From Hevea brasiliensis (taxonomy: Eukaryota; Streptophyta; Magnoliopsida; Malpighiales; Euphorbiaceae): DNA of 64,000 nucleotides. The DNA lies in assembly GCF_030052815.1 (NCBI RefSeq), contig NC_079510.1, positions 4,902,147 through 4,966,146 on the forward strand. The letters run 5' to 3'. A program made the position numbers and the translations under genes. A model generated the notes under the pieces. It saw only the letters and a list, made by a program, of their open reading frames with translations, made no database searches and was not told where the DNA came from. Below are positions 44,093 to 55,268 of the stretch, one piece after another; the stretch's first letter is position 1, and every line of letters begins with the position of its first letter.

Positions 44093-45940
44093 ATGAGCGG
44101 CGCCGAGGGTCAGAGAGCGACGAGCCCTCCCTCCATTCAGTTCTCATGGTCATCTGATGAAGTAGAAGTGGTCGGGCCAAGCGCGTGACCCGAACCTCCT
44201 AGGGTCTCCATTCCAGCTCGGGGGCAAGCAGCATCATCAAGGCATGTACCTTCTTCAGGGAGGGAAAATCTTCCCATGGACGAATTGCAATCGGTCCTTC
44301 AAGAAACCGATATGCAATCGTTTAGCCAGGAGTATAACATTCGGCCTGATTCCTACGAATTGATTAGGTGTCACGGCGATCTTCGTGCCGATCACTTCTT
44401 TGAGGGGGATGATATGATCATGGTCTATGAAGAACAATTAAAAGCCGGCCTGCGGTTCCCTTTGGACAACTTCTTCAAGGAAGTTTTAAAATATCACCAA
44501 GTGTGCATCGCCCAAGTTCACCCGAACTCGTGGCGGATCTTAGTAGCCTTCCGAGGCCTATGTCGAGCTAAAGGGCTCCGACCTACAGCTAAGGTATTCG
44601 CTGAACTGCACAGGCTAACTCGTCGAAAGGATGACGAGTATTGGTTCTTCCAAGCGAAACCCTATTGTGGGCTTTTTACCGACCTACCTTCCTCCCTGAA
44701 GAATTGGAAGAACCGCTTCTTTATCTTGAGGAGCAAAATTCTGAATGGTTTTGAGGGCTTTCCTCAGAGCTGGCTGCATCAGGGTCCCTTGCTAACGAAG
44801 CACATCGCCCTAAATAGGGAAGAGGGTGCAATGGTGATGGAGTTGAAGGATCAGGCGTCTAGAGAGAAATTCTCTTGTCCGATGCGGATCACGAGTCAGA
44901 CATCGACAATGCAGCTGATCACCGGTCAAGATCGCGGGCTTCAGCTCTCTGACCTCGGCATCGGTATTTTCCTATATTTTAGATCTTTGGACCTTAGCGA
45001 TCTCACTGACCTCTTTTTTGTGCAGGTATGGCAAGCGGCGAAGCTTCCAAGGAGAGCCAAAAGTGGAAGAGGGAGATCTCCCGGAAGGTACGGGAGATGA
45101 AGCGAGCTGAGGAGATGCAGACACCCAGGCATGAGCCCGGGGAAATACAAGAAGGTTCGTCTCGACGCTCGGGACCGCCGGTCATAGAAGTGGTCCGGTC
45201 TCCTCCTCGTCAAGAAGAGCCGCCTCCACCTCCTCCAGTCGTTTCAAGTGCGGAAGGGGGTCCTTCTCAACATGCCCCAAGGACTCTCTCCCGCGGTGCA
45301 CAAGTGCTGATCCATTCCTTGGAGAAGAACCGGACTGTTCGGGAGAATCCAGGTTTGGCTAAGGTCCTGGGGGCTTCTATCTGCCTGCGGGAGGATCGGG
45401 ACAGGCTATCCTCAGATAACCTTGATGATATCCTGACCCGATCTATGAGCTTGAAAGTGGAGTGCTTGGTGAACCAGCACATCGTCCGGGAGAAGGCTCA
45501 CCGTCTGGGTATGGAGGTCGAGAAAATGGGTCATGAGGTGTCTTCTCTCCGATCCCAACTTTCGTCCTCTCAGGACTACATATTTCAAATTAAGGGGCGA
45601 ATGAAGTTCTATGAGGACAAACTGGCCGATCAAGCTCATGTTCTGGCCGAGCGAGATCGTGTTCTTGAAGAAGTCCAAGCGCTCCGGGCTGGCGAAGTTG
45701 CTCGTCTTACTGAGGAGCTCAGAGCAAGAGAAGAAGAGATGGTGACAGGAGTGGCCGGTGCTTACGTGAATGCTCACAGGGATCTCTTGGCTGAGCTCAA
45801 AAAGCGTTATCCCGAGGAGGACTTCTCCTAGATGGCCGACCTCCCCAAGACGATGCGAGGATAGTGAGGAGGAGGCTAAGGGTGAGAGAGGAAATGAGCA
45901 AAATGTAGATCAGGCTGGGGGTGATCCTCCAGCCGAATGA
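44093..45940 (+). pseudogene. antisense LTR gene: Transposase_28-like with coiled-coil tail, 3' LTR copy
   Basis: Exon 1 44093-44963, intron 44964-45025 (62 bp; CATCG^GTATTTTC to TTTGTGCAG^GTATGGC), exon 2 from 45026. Same protein as at 8840-10712. Exon 1 has a TGA at 44186 and a short scrambled stretch near 44880-44910, where the other copies read LDAVTVELHHW. Exon 2 reads the basic region, proline-rich linker and coiled coil, then TAG at 45829 (Trp elsewhere) and a frameshift, so the acidic tail (to about 45940) is lost. Confidence 0.8.
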
Positions 45941-46511
45941 CTTGTATAAATTCTGAAATGAAATGAAATGAAATGCTTTTTTTTGTTCATTGAATGGTTG
46001 TGATCGGAAAATCTCTAAATTATTTAAGCACTTGGCTGTCTGAGCATATCGAAACAATTAAAAGTGATTATTAACCTAAGTGTGAGAGATCGGAAAACAC
46101 ATTAAGCATGAGATCGATAGGGAACCAACGCTAAACGGGACTTGATTAAAATTGGAAATTTGGTTCAAACACATAAGATCGGGATCATTATTAAACCGGA
46201 TCGGAACCTTAACCTGATTATTCCTAAACTTTTGAATGAGAGATCGGCAATAAGACTGGTGGCACGAAGGCCTAATGCTGGTTGAATCTCGTTTGACAAG
46301 AAAGATCGGAAACATAATTGACTGATCAGGGGACTTGACAATTGGTTAGAGAGGACGGTGAGTGATTTGAGAGAACGGTAAGGCTTTAACTGATATGAGG
46401 ACTTAGCGTTGATTCAATTTCTTGTGAGGAGAGATCGGAAATGTGGTTAGCTGGCAAAGGAAGACTTAGTGCTAGGGATCGGTTTCAAAGTTTATTGATT
46501 CTGGGGATCGG

Positions 46512-46613
46512 CCAAAATATGGTGTCGACAGCTGCCCCTCTTTACATAATTTCTATCAAAGGGAAAAATTTTCCCGTGTAGGAATTATGTAAAGATTCAG
46601 ACCCATATTTTGG
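46512..46613 (-). promoter_or_regulatory. nested inverted repeat around the polypurine tract, minus copy
   Basis: Outer arms CCAAAATATGG (46512-46522) and CCATATTTTGG (46603-46613) enclose the inner TTTACATAATT/AATTATGTAAA stem and GGGAAAA/TTTTCCC. The polypurine tract is the complement of 46531-46543, directly abutting the LTR start at 46530. Same layout as at 8177-8278. Confidence 0.75.
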
Positions 46614-46639
46614 ACGATTAGGTGTTCGAAGGTTAGGAA

Positions 46640-46900
46640 TTAAAATTAACTTGGATCAAGGAACCAGAGGTTGATAACAGGAAATTTAAATTGCAGGAAA
46701 TTAAAATCGACTTAGATCAAGGAACCAGAGGTTGATAACAGGAAATTTAAATTGCAGGAAATTAAAATCAACTTAGATCAAGGAACCAGAGGTTGATAAC
46801 AGGAAATTTAAATTGCAGGAAATTAAAATCAACTTAGATCAAGGAACCAGAGGTTGATAACAGGAAATTTAAATTGTAGGAAATTAAAATCAACTTACAA
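46640..46900 (-). repeat. 61-bp tandem array, four copies, 3' UTR
   Basis: Reverse complement of the array at 7020-8105: GGAACCAGAGGTTGATAACA recurs four times at 61-bp steps from about 46660. Copies are nearly identical. Confidence 0.92.
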
Positions 46901-47063
46901 AGCAAGTCTCATTCCGACACGAGAAATTCTTCCCCGATGAAGTGTACTTAACAGGATCCCGAAGGCCGATGATTAATGGAGGACGAGTTACAAGACTTGA
47001 CCTACGACCCCCCTTTTCTTTGGATGCTCCTTTTTCTGTTCTCCACTTTCTTCTTATATTTGC

Positions 47064-47697
47064 GAAAAGCGCCCTTGCGGGTTTTCACTTTCCTTTTGTC
47101 CATTTGACTAGAAGCGCCCTTCCAGGTTTTCACCTCTAGTTTTTTTTTTTTTTTTTTTAGGCCTTTCCCTGCAAATCGCATAGCAAAGTACGTGAGGTTA
47201 TCAATTGTCAAATCCTAATCTTATGGCAAAAATTTTAACTGATTAATAGCGCATTAAATAATGAGATTGCAGAAGAATAATGTTAAAAAATGAGTATAAG
47301 GGAAAGATAAAAGTATAGGAAATGAAGTATGACTTTATTATGGTTTCAACAAAGATAGAGTTTCAAAGAAAAATGGTACAAGGATAGATCTCACATAGTC
47401 CTTGTGGTTAGCTTTGAAGTCCCTTAACTGCCATTATTTCTAGTACTCTGAAGTCTCATGCCATGATGATTTGTTTCCCTCCTTGGTTTCATGCCCCTTT
47501 CCTTATTTCTCCCTTTTGGTTCTTGGGATGCCCTTTCGGGTTTTCACCCCTAAATCTTGATATATATTTTTTTTCTCTCTCTTTCAGGACGCCCTTTCGG
47601 GTTTTCATTCCTCACTCATTTTACAGAAAGCGCCCCTTTGGGGTTTTCGCCTTCTTTCACACATTTTGCTAGGAGCGCCCTTTCAGGTTTTCACCCC
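47064..47697 (-). repeat. 3' UTR hairpin repeats (six) with poly(T) tracts, minus copy
   Basis: Sense-strand hairpin motifs lie at about 47064-47087, 47108-47139, 47527-47550, 47588-47611, 47626-47652 and 47669-47697. Loops are GCAA, GGAA, GAAA, GAAA, AAA and GAAA. Plus-strand T tracts at about 47140-47158 and 47704-47725 are the equivalents of the A tracts at 6088-6900. The stretch 47160-47520 between hairpins holds nothing recognisable. Confidence 0.8.
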
Positions 47698-47748
47698 TAC
47701 TCTTTTTTTTTTTTTTTTTTTTTTTAGGCATAGTATCTCTTGACGGTG

Positions 47749-50700
47749 TCAGCATTGTCTTGGAAGTTCTTCGCCGTCCATGTGGGTCAAGATCAAGGCT
47801 CCTCCAGAAAATGCCTTTATAACCACATAGGGTCCCTCGTAGGTTGGTGACCATTTGCCCCGGGGATCGTTTTGATTTGGCAACACTTTCTTCAGAACTA
47901 GGTCCCCGGGTTGGAATTCGCGTGGGCGAACGCTTTTGTCAAATGCCCTGGCCATTCTCCTCTGGTATAACTGCCCATGACATGCTGCTGCTAGCCTTTT
48001 CTCGTCCAGCAAGTTTAACTGATCCAACCTCGACTGGATCCATTCTGACTCATCAATCCCCAATTCCTTTAGAATCCTTAGGGAAGGAATTTCAACTTCA
48101 ATAGGTAATACCGCCTCCATCCCATAAACCAGCGAATAAGGAGTTGCACCAGTTGAGGTCCTTACAGAAGTCCGGTATGCGTGAAGAGCGTAGGGAAGCA
48201 TATCATGCCAATCCCTATATGTGACCGTCATTTTCCGGATTATCCTCTTGAGATTTTTGTTCGCGGCTTCCACCGCTCCATTCATCTGGGGACGGTATGG
48301 GGAGGAATTGAGATGTCGGATCTTGTATTGATCACATAATCTCTGGATCTTCGGACCATTCAAGTTCTTGGCGTTGTCAGTGACGATTTCGTTAGGGAGA
48401 CCGTGCCGGCAGATGATATTATTTCTGAGGAATTTGAGGAATGTGTTCTGTATAATGTGAGCATAGGATGTCGCTTCGACCCATTTAGAGAAATAGTCGA
48501 TAGCTACTAGGATGAATCTGTGCCCATTAGACGCCTTAGGGTTGATGGGACCAATCACATAGATGCCCCACATTGCAAAAGGCCATGGTGAGATGAGGTT
48601 GAACAATTTCTGAGGTGGCACATTTATCGGATCCGCGTAGATCTGACACTTATGGCACTTTCGAAAATACTCGACGCAATCTTTCTCCATGGTAGTCCAG
48701 AAATATCCTCTTCGCATGATTTGCTTAGCCATCATATGCCCATTGGTATGGGTTGCACAATTTCCCTCATGAGTCTCGAAAAGGATTTTCTTCGCCTCTT
48801 TTACATCCACACATCTCAGCAATTTGCCATTGGAGCTTCTCTTGTATAGGGTCTCTCCGCTGGGGAAGTATCCCAGTGCTAATCTCCGAATCATCCTCTT
48901 TTCGCTTTTGCTTGCCCCCGAAGGGAATTCTCTGGTTCTGCAGTAGACCAGGATGTCATGATACCAGGGTTTACTATCAGGTTCTTCTTCAATCATGAAG
49001 CAATAAGCTGGCTCATCCCTTGCTTTAATCCTCAATACTTGAGTTGTCTGCCTTTCTTCCATTTGAGCCATAACAGCCAGAATGGCTAAGGCATCTGCAA
49101 ATTGATTCTTGTCTCGACCAAGGTGAGTGAAAGAGATTTCTTCAAATTTCTTAATCAGCTCCAGTAAGTACTTCTGGTATGGGATTAGCTTTGGATCCTT
49201 GGTTTTCCATTCTCCTTTGACTTGATAAATGATCAGAGCAGAGTCTCCATACACCTCCAACTTTCTGATTCTCATTTCGATAGCAGCTTGTAGACCCATT
49301 ACACAAGCTTCATATTTTGCGACATTGTTGGTACAATCAAACCTCAACTTGATAGCTATCGGAAAGTGCTTCCCATCCGGGGATACCAATACAGCTCCGA
49401 GTCCATTACCGGACAAATTGACAGCTCCGTCGAAATACATTTCCCATACATCTGCTGGCTCTTCCCCTCCGCAGTCTATTTCGTTTATATGCTCATCAGG
49501 GAACTCAAAATCCAGAGCTTCATAATCCTGGATAGGATTTTCTGCTAGGAGATCAGCGATCATGCTATCTTTCACTGCTTTCCGGGTCATATAAACAATG
49601 TCATATTGGGAGAGTATGACCTGCCATTTGGCTATCCTTCCTGGCACGAATGGGCTTTCGAATACATATTTGATAGGATCCATTCTGGAAATGAGTCATG
49701 TCTTGTGATTCAACATGTAGTGTTTGAGGCGATTTGCTGTCCAGGCTAATGCGCAGCAAGTTTTTTCTAAGAAAGAATACCTTGACTCACAATCATTGAA
49801 CTTTTTGCTAAGGTAATAGATAGCCCTCTCCTTTCGGCCGGTATCATCATGTTGCCCCAAAACACATCCCATTGAGCTTTGTTGGACCGCCATGTACAGA
49901 ATCAGAGGCCTTCCAGTCACTGGTGGAACCAGTATTGGTGGGTTTGACAGGTACTGCTTGATTTTCTCAAAAGCCTCTTAACAGACTGAATCCCATTGAT
50001 TGGTGTTGTTCTTTCGGAGTAGTCTAAAAATAGGTTCAGCCCTAGCGGTGAGATTGGAAATAAATCTCGATATATAGTTCAACTTCCCCAGGAAACTGCG
50101 CACCTCCCTTTCTGTTCTTGGGGATGGCATCTCTTGAATGGCTCGGACTTTGTCTGGATCAACTTCTATTCCCTTCTCACTCACTATGAATCCCAGCAAT
50201 TTCCCAGATCTAGCTCCGAATATGCATTTGGCCGGGTTCAATTTCAGCTGATATTTCCTGAGTCTCTCGAATACTTTCCTCATTACCTGCACATGGCTGT
50301 CTTCTCCCCTGGATTTGATGATCATATCATCCACATACACCTCCACTTCTTTGTGCATCATATCGTGGAATAATGTGACCATAGCACGCTGGTAGGTAGC
50401 ACCGGCATTCTTTAACCCGAAAGGCATGACCCGATAGCAAAATACTCCCCATTGAGTGATAAAAGCAGTTTTCTCCTTGTCCTCCTCGTCCATCGGGATT
50501 TGATTGTACCCTGATGCCCCATCAATACACGAACACCTGCCCAATCCCGCAGCATTGTCTACTAACACATCAATGTGAGGGAGAGGGAAGTCATCTTTCA
50601 GGCTTGCTTTATTGAGATCTCTGTAATCAACACACACCCTGACTCTCCCGTCCTTCTTCATTACCGGGACTACGTTAGCTACCCATTGGGGATATTTAAC

Positions 50701-51148
50701 AACTTCCAGAAACCCAGCATCATACTGCTTCTTGACCTCATCCCTAACTTTGAGCAGCGTGTCAGGATTCATTCTTCTTAATTTCTGCTTTACCGAGATT
50801 GTCCCAGGAATTAGAGGAATTTTGTGCGTCACTATTTTGGGGTCCAAACCAATCATGTCGTCATAGCTCTAGGAAAACACGTCCAGGAATTCTTTGAGCA
50901 AACTGATCATATCTCCCAATTCATCATTCTCCACCACCTTAAGTTCCCTTTTCTCTTCTTCCGTGCCTAAGTTTATGGTGTACGTTTTTTCCTCGCAAGG
51001 CGCTAGAGAAGGTTCATCTCTTTCATCCCTTTCTTCCGTGAGCTCCACCTCAGAATCGCTTGAAGTAATGGCAGTTATGGGGATTTCAAAATTAACCAGA
51101 GGAATTTCTGAGTCTATTGAGTTAGTAGGTGTTAATTGATGAATGGTC
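47749..51148 (-). pseudogene. pol: pol: RT, RNase H, second RNase H, integrase, minus copy
   Basis: From the intron acceptor at 51148 the frame runs leftwards with stops at about 50870 (TAG for Trp), 49978 (TAA for Gln) and 49694 (TGA for Trp). RT has YVDDMI near 50335. The second RNase H has YFDGA, AKYEA, YGDS and FADAL. In integrase the H/C zinc-binding segment and the second Asp and Glu are intact, but the first catalytic Asp is Tyr (WGIYVIGP near 48565). A 5-bp deletion near 47757 shifts the last residues and ends the frame at 47749. About the same length as the plus copy. Confidence 0.93.
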
Positions 51149-51331
51149 CTGAATGAACGAAAATAGAATATATTATAAGGATGGAATTCAAAAGGAAAGA
51201 AAGAGAGAATTGGATATAAAATGCGCTATTAATTCGTTAACATTTATGACATAAAAAAAAGATCCATTTACAATGTTACACTTGCCACCATGGACAAAAT
51301 GATCAAGTGTAGATAACCAAAAGTACTTTAC
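51149..51331 (-). other. intron between gag-pro and pol, minus copy
   Basis: Donor GA^GTAAAGTAC at 51331, overlapping the gag-pro TAA (51330-51328), and acceptor GTTCATTCAG^GACC ending at 51149. It is 183 bp, one more than in the plus copy. The joined codon is GAG in both. Confidence 0.8.
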
Positions 51332-54300
51332 TCGAAATTAAGTACAGGGATGTCCTCTTCTGTCCAGTTGTCCAGTTCCTGCCCCTCAGCCATTGACGAG
51401 ACCAGAGCCCCATACAAGGAATCCAAGTGGATGACATCGATGGATGGTTCATCGGGTGATTCTTCAACGTCTGCCGGATTTTCAACGACCGGCTTAGTGA
51501 AGACTTCCGTGATTTTCGGGACTACCTTCATTTTCCCAAGTTTCTGATCAAATCTCTGGTCCCGAAGTCTATTTCTCATCCAGAATTGCCCATCCATGAG
51601 AGCATCTTCCTCATAACCCAAACCGCAACGGCCTATCTTCTGGATAGCCGGTATAGGCTCGACAATCCCTTGTAATGCGGCGCCTAGGCCTTTGCCCTCT
51701 TCATACCCATTCTTTGACAGCACTTTGGCTACCATAGCCATAGCCCCTTCATTTCTTGAAACATTATTTTGCAATTCGAGGGCCTGGAAGGAGCTTTCCA
51801 ACGACTCCTCGGCTGCTTCCACATAAGGAAGTGATTGTGGCTTGGTGACCAAAATAGCTTCTTCCCCTCTTACAGTGATGATTTTGCCATCCATAATGTA
51901 TTTTATTTTCTGGTGCAAAGTTGAAGGAACGGCATTCGCTGAATGGATCCAAGGTCTCCCCAGTAACATAGTGTAGGCCGGTTCAATGTTCATCACCTGG
52001 AATGTGACGTTGAAGGTGCATGCGCCAATTTGGAGGGGCAAATCAATGTCTCCCAGGACTTCTCTTCTTGTACCGTCAAAGGCCCTTACCACCATAGTAC
52101 TCTGACGTATGTTTGATCGGTCAACTGGCAACCTAGCCAAGGTAGCACTAGGCAGTACATTGAGGGCTGACCCGTTATCAATAAGGACCTTGGCCACTAT
52201 ACAACCTTTGCATTTCACTGTTACATGGAGGGCTTTAGTGTGTGCCAAGCCTGCAGGATCTATCTCTTCTTCAGAAAAGGTGACAAAACTGGATGCCTGG
52301 ATTTGTCCCACTATCTTCTCAAACTGCCCCGGTGTGATGTCGGGGTTTACAAAGGCCTGATCCAAGATTCTCTGCAAGGCTTGACGGTGCACCTCTGACC
52401 TCAGAATTAACGATAATAGTGAAATTCGGGCAGGTGTCTTTCTCAACTGCTCCACCACATCATACTCACTCTGCTTCATTATTTGGAGCAGTAGTTCCTC
52501 CTCTTCTTTAGGCCCGGCATGTTCTATTTCCTCCGTCTTCTCAACCTCCTCTTCCGTATTCTTCAGTGACTCTCCCATTTTTACTTTCCCTTTCTTCTTT
52601 TCTTTCTCTCCGTTCCCGTAACATCTCCCACTTCGAGTTATAAACTCGACTTCTTGCTCAAGCGAGGAGGATTTTGTGGCAGCGACGGGCTGAAGATTAA
52701 CTTGGGGAGTAGTACTGGTGATAGGTCCAGCATAGGTCATTTTAAAGTGCTCATGTGGAGTGAAACATGGTTTTGGTGGTGCCGGAGGTGAAGCAAGATT
52801 AGGAGCTGATGTACTGCTTGACGCTCCTTGAGTGAAAACTTGGAAGTTATAATTCCAAGGTATGACATGGGTATTTGTGACAGGGAGCTGAGGTGGGGTT
52901 CGTATGACTGTCACTGGAGGTGAGGTTGCTGGGGGTGAGAAAATGATTCTGTGGTTAAGGGTAGAGGTGTTTTGGCCGAGTTGGGCTGTATTTACCCCAC
53001 TCTCCATTCTTGACTTTGGCTGGCATCTCAGAACTTTGAGGGACAGTAAGTTCTGAACCTCTTGTTTGAATTCCTCACAATTTCGCAGCTCATGATTAGC
53101 TGCCCCTCCATGGTAAGGACATCCTAAACCCTTTTCTGACCCAGTTACCTGAAGACGAAGGTAACCTTCCCTCATTGCCATGGCAAAAATTTCCTTAAAG
53201 TGAGGAATTAGCTTGTCTACCTCTGGTACCAACCTCTCTCCATCCGATTCTGTCATATTTACTCCATTGCCCGCATTATAATTAGGCAACGGGTTTGAGG
53301 TAACATTGGGGAGGGAACCATTTCCCTCAATCTTCAACCACCCGTTACGAATTAAAGCGTGCACTCTTCCTCTGAGTGCCCCGCAGTTATCAGTTGAATG
53401 CCCTTGTGCCCCTCCATGATATTCACAACGGGCAGTGGGATCATACCACCTGGGGTATGGTGGCTGAATTGGGTCTAGGGGAACTGGTACTATTTGGTTT
53501 ACACAAACGAGGTATCGATATATTTCAATGAGCGAGAGGGGAAGGGGTGGATCAGGGTTTCTTGGTGGTCTGGGATTATTTTGGGGTGGTCTAGGTTGGG
53601 TAGGTGGAGGAGGAGGTCTGGGTTGGTAATTTGTAGGTGGTGGGTATTGTGGGCACGGGTGTGGGTAATTTGGGAAAGGAGGTGGAATGTTTGCGACTGT
53701 TTAGCCATGAGGGGGAGGATATGGCCGGTAGTTATTTTGAGGTAGTGGGGAGTAGTTATTCTGCCGGGTGATGGAATGCACATCACCCTCCTTCTTTTTG
53801 CCAAAATTGGCAGTTTTCTTCGCAGGATTCTCAGTCAACTCCTGCAGCCGTCCCATCCTTAGATTAGCCTCTATCCTCTCACCAGCTTGGATAATGTCAG
53901 AGAAGCTGTTGGAAGTATTTCCAATCATCAAATTGAAGTAAGGAGCCTTCAATGTTTCGATGAACAAGGAACATAGTTCGTTGTCGGTCACCGGAGGATA
54001 TACTTCTGCAGCCTTTTCCCTCCATCTTTGGGCATATTCCTTGAAGCTTTTTCTGTCCCTCTGTACTAGGTTTTGGAGGTCTCTCCTTGTGGGGGCTACA
54101 TCGCAGTTAAATTTGTACTGCTTTAAGAAGGCATCAGCTAAATCCTTCCAAGAGCGTAGTTTGCTCCTGCCTAATTGTATGCACCATCTCAGGGCTGCGC
54201 CGGAGAGACTCTCGTGAAAGAAATGGACGAGAAGTCTATCATCTTCTGTTAAGGCAGACATTTTGGCAATGTAGGTTGCCAGGTGAATGCGGGGATCTGA

Positions 54301-54888
54301 GTTCCCGGTGTATTTGTCAAAGTCCGGGACCTTGAACTTAGGCGGCACCACCACGTCCGGCACTAGTCTTAGTGACGCCACGTCGACTGAACCATACATG
54401 TTCAGCCCCTCTATTACTCTCAATCTTTCCTCCGGAGCAGAAAGCTTTTCATTTTCCCTGGTCTTATTTTCTGCTCCTACTGCGTGAAATGCTCCTCCAG
54501 TTGAGAGATGAGGGTTGGAGTAGACTGGAGGGACTAGGACTGAAGGGTATGGTTCGGGATTAGAAACAGCTGGATAGTAGGAGAAAGGTGGGTTATTATT
54601 TATGGTAGCCGGGTTGACAGTGATTGTCGGGTCCGGGATAGGCGACTGAAAGGTAAAAGAAGTTGAAGCTTGGTGCAGATCATTTGTTGTAGGTGGTGGA
54701 GGAGGTAGTGGCAAGTTTGGTTCTGAAGCAGGTTTATTCTGGGACATCTCCCTCATTAGTCTCATAAGTTCTGAGACCTGATCTTTCAGCTCAGACACTT
54801 GCCCTTGTAGGTTCTGGACTTGTTCCTGGTCTTCCATTATCTTCTTTGTTCGAGACCTTGTTAAGTACACTCGTTTGGGTTGAACCGT
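51332..54888 (-). pseudogene. gag-pro: gag-protease polyprotein, minus copy
   Basis: The gag start is ACG at 54888 where the plus copy has ATG. The frame then runs leftwards with one TAA at 53701 (Gln in the other copy). Domains: N-terminal coiled coil and Pro-rich linker; gag domain with HFFHESLSGAALRWC near 54230; Pro-rich stretch; two knuckle-like motifs CEYHGGAQGHSTDNC (near 53430) and CPYHGGAANHELRNC (near 53100); aspartic protease with LIDNGSALNVLP (near 52180-52145), DNGS in place of the usual D(T/S)G(S/A); a flap-like stretch and LLGRPWIH; then a G-patch-like segment NGYEEGKGLGAAL (near 51700). About 1,180 codons in all. Confidence 0.9.
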
Positions 54889-55268
54889 GTGCTTGGTCAG
54901 ACTTGCTTTGTTTGAAGCAATGTTGATTTGCTGTAGGGAAATAAAATGAAAAAGAAAGTTTTTAGTGAGTTCTTGATTAAAATAAAAAGGGTCCTGATGT
55001 GGACAAAGGATATGGTGGCATCTGAGAGCCGGAAGTGGAATCTGCTGAAGGATAATTGCGTCATTTTTATCATAGCATCATTCAATAGCCCGACTGTGAA
55101 TGACCGGATTGAATGTGCATCTATGATACCTGTCCATATGGCACATCCAATTTTTCGTATAACCCTAGCGAGGGGGTTCCTACGGGAGTTATACTATTCA
55201 TTCACAACTCTGCTAAACAATGACCCAAAAATCATTCTATTAACTGAATAATTCATACACAGCATTCT
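54889..55268 (-). other. ORF1-gag spacer, minus copy
   Basis: Non-coding; homologous to 322-706 but without the long T run. An acceptor-like TTCCCTACAG ends at 54931, with the gag frame open from there. Confidence 0.5.

Larger units (their letters stand above)
40454..46530 (-). repeat. 3' LTR of the minus Tat/Ogre-type element (6.08 kb)
   Basis: On the minus strand it begins TGTCGACACC at 46530, after the polypurine tract, and ends GTTGCGACA at 40454. It matches 58025-64000 along its length with scattered substitutions and small indels, for example a 19-bp difference near 41565 versus 59185. It holds the ~60-bp array, sense TATA box and two plus-strand (antisense) ORFs. Bases 41340-42300 and 45945-46500 have no other feature apart from dispersed GATCGG motifs. 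Confidence 0.93.
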
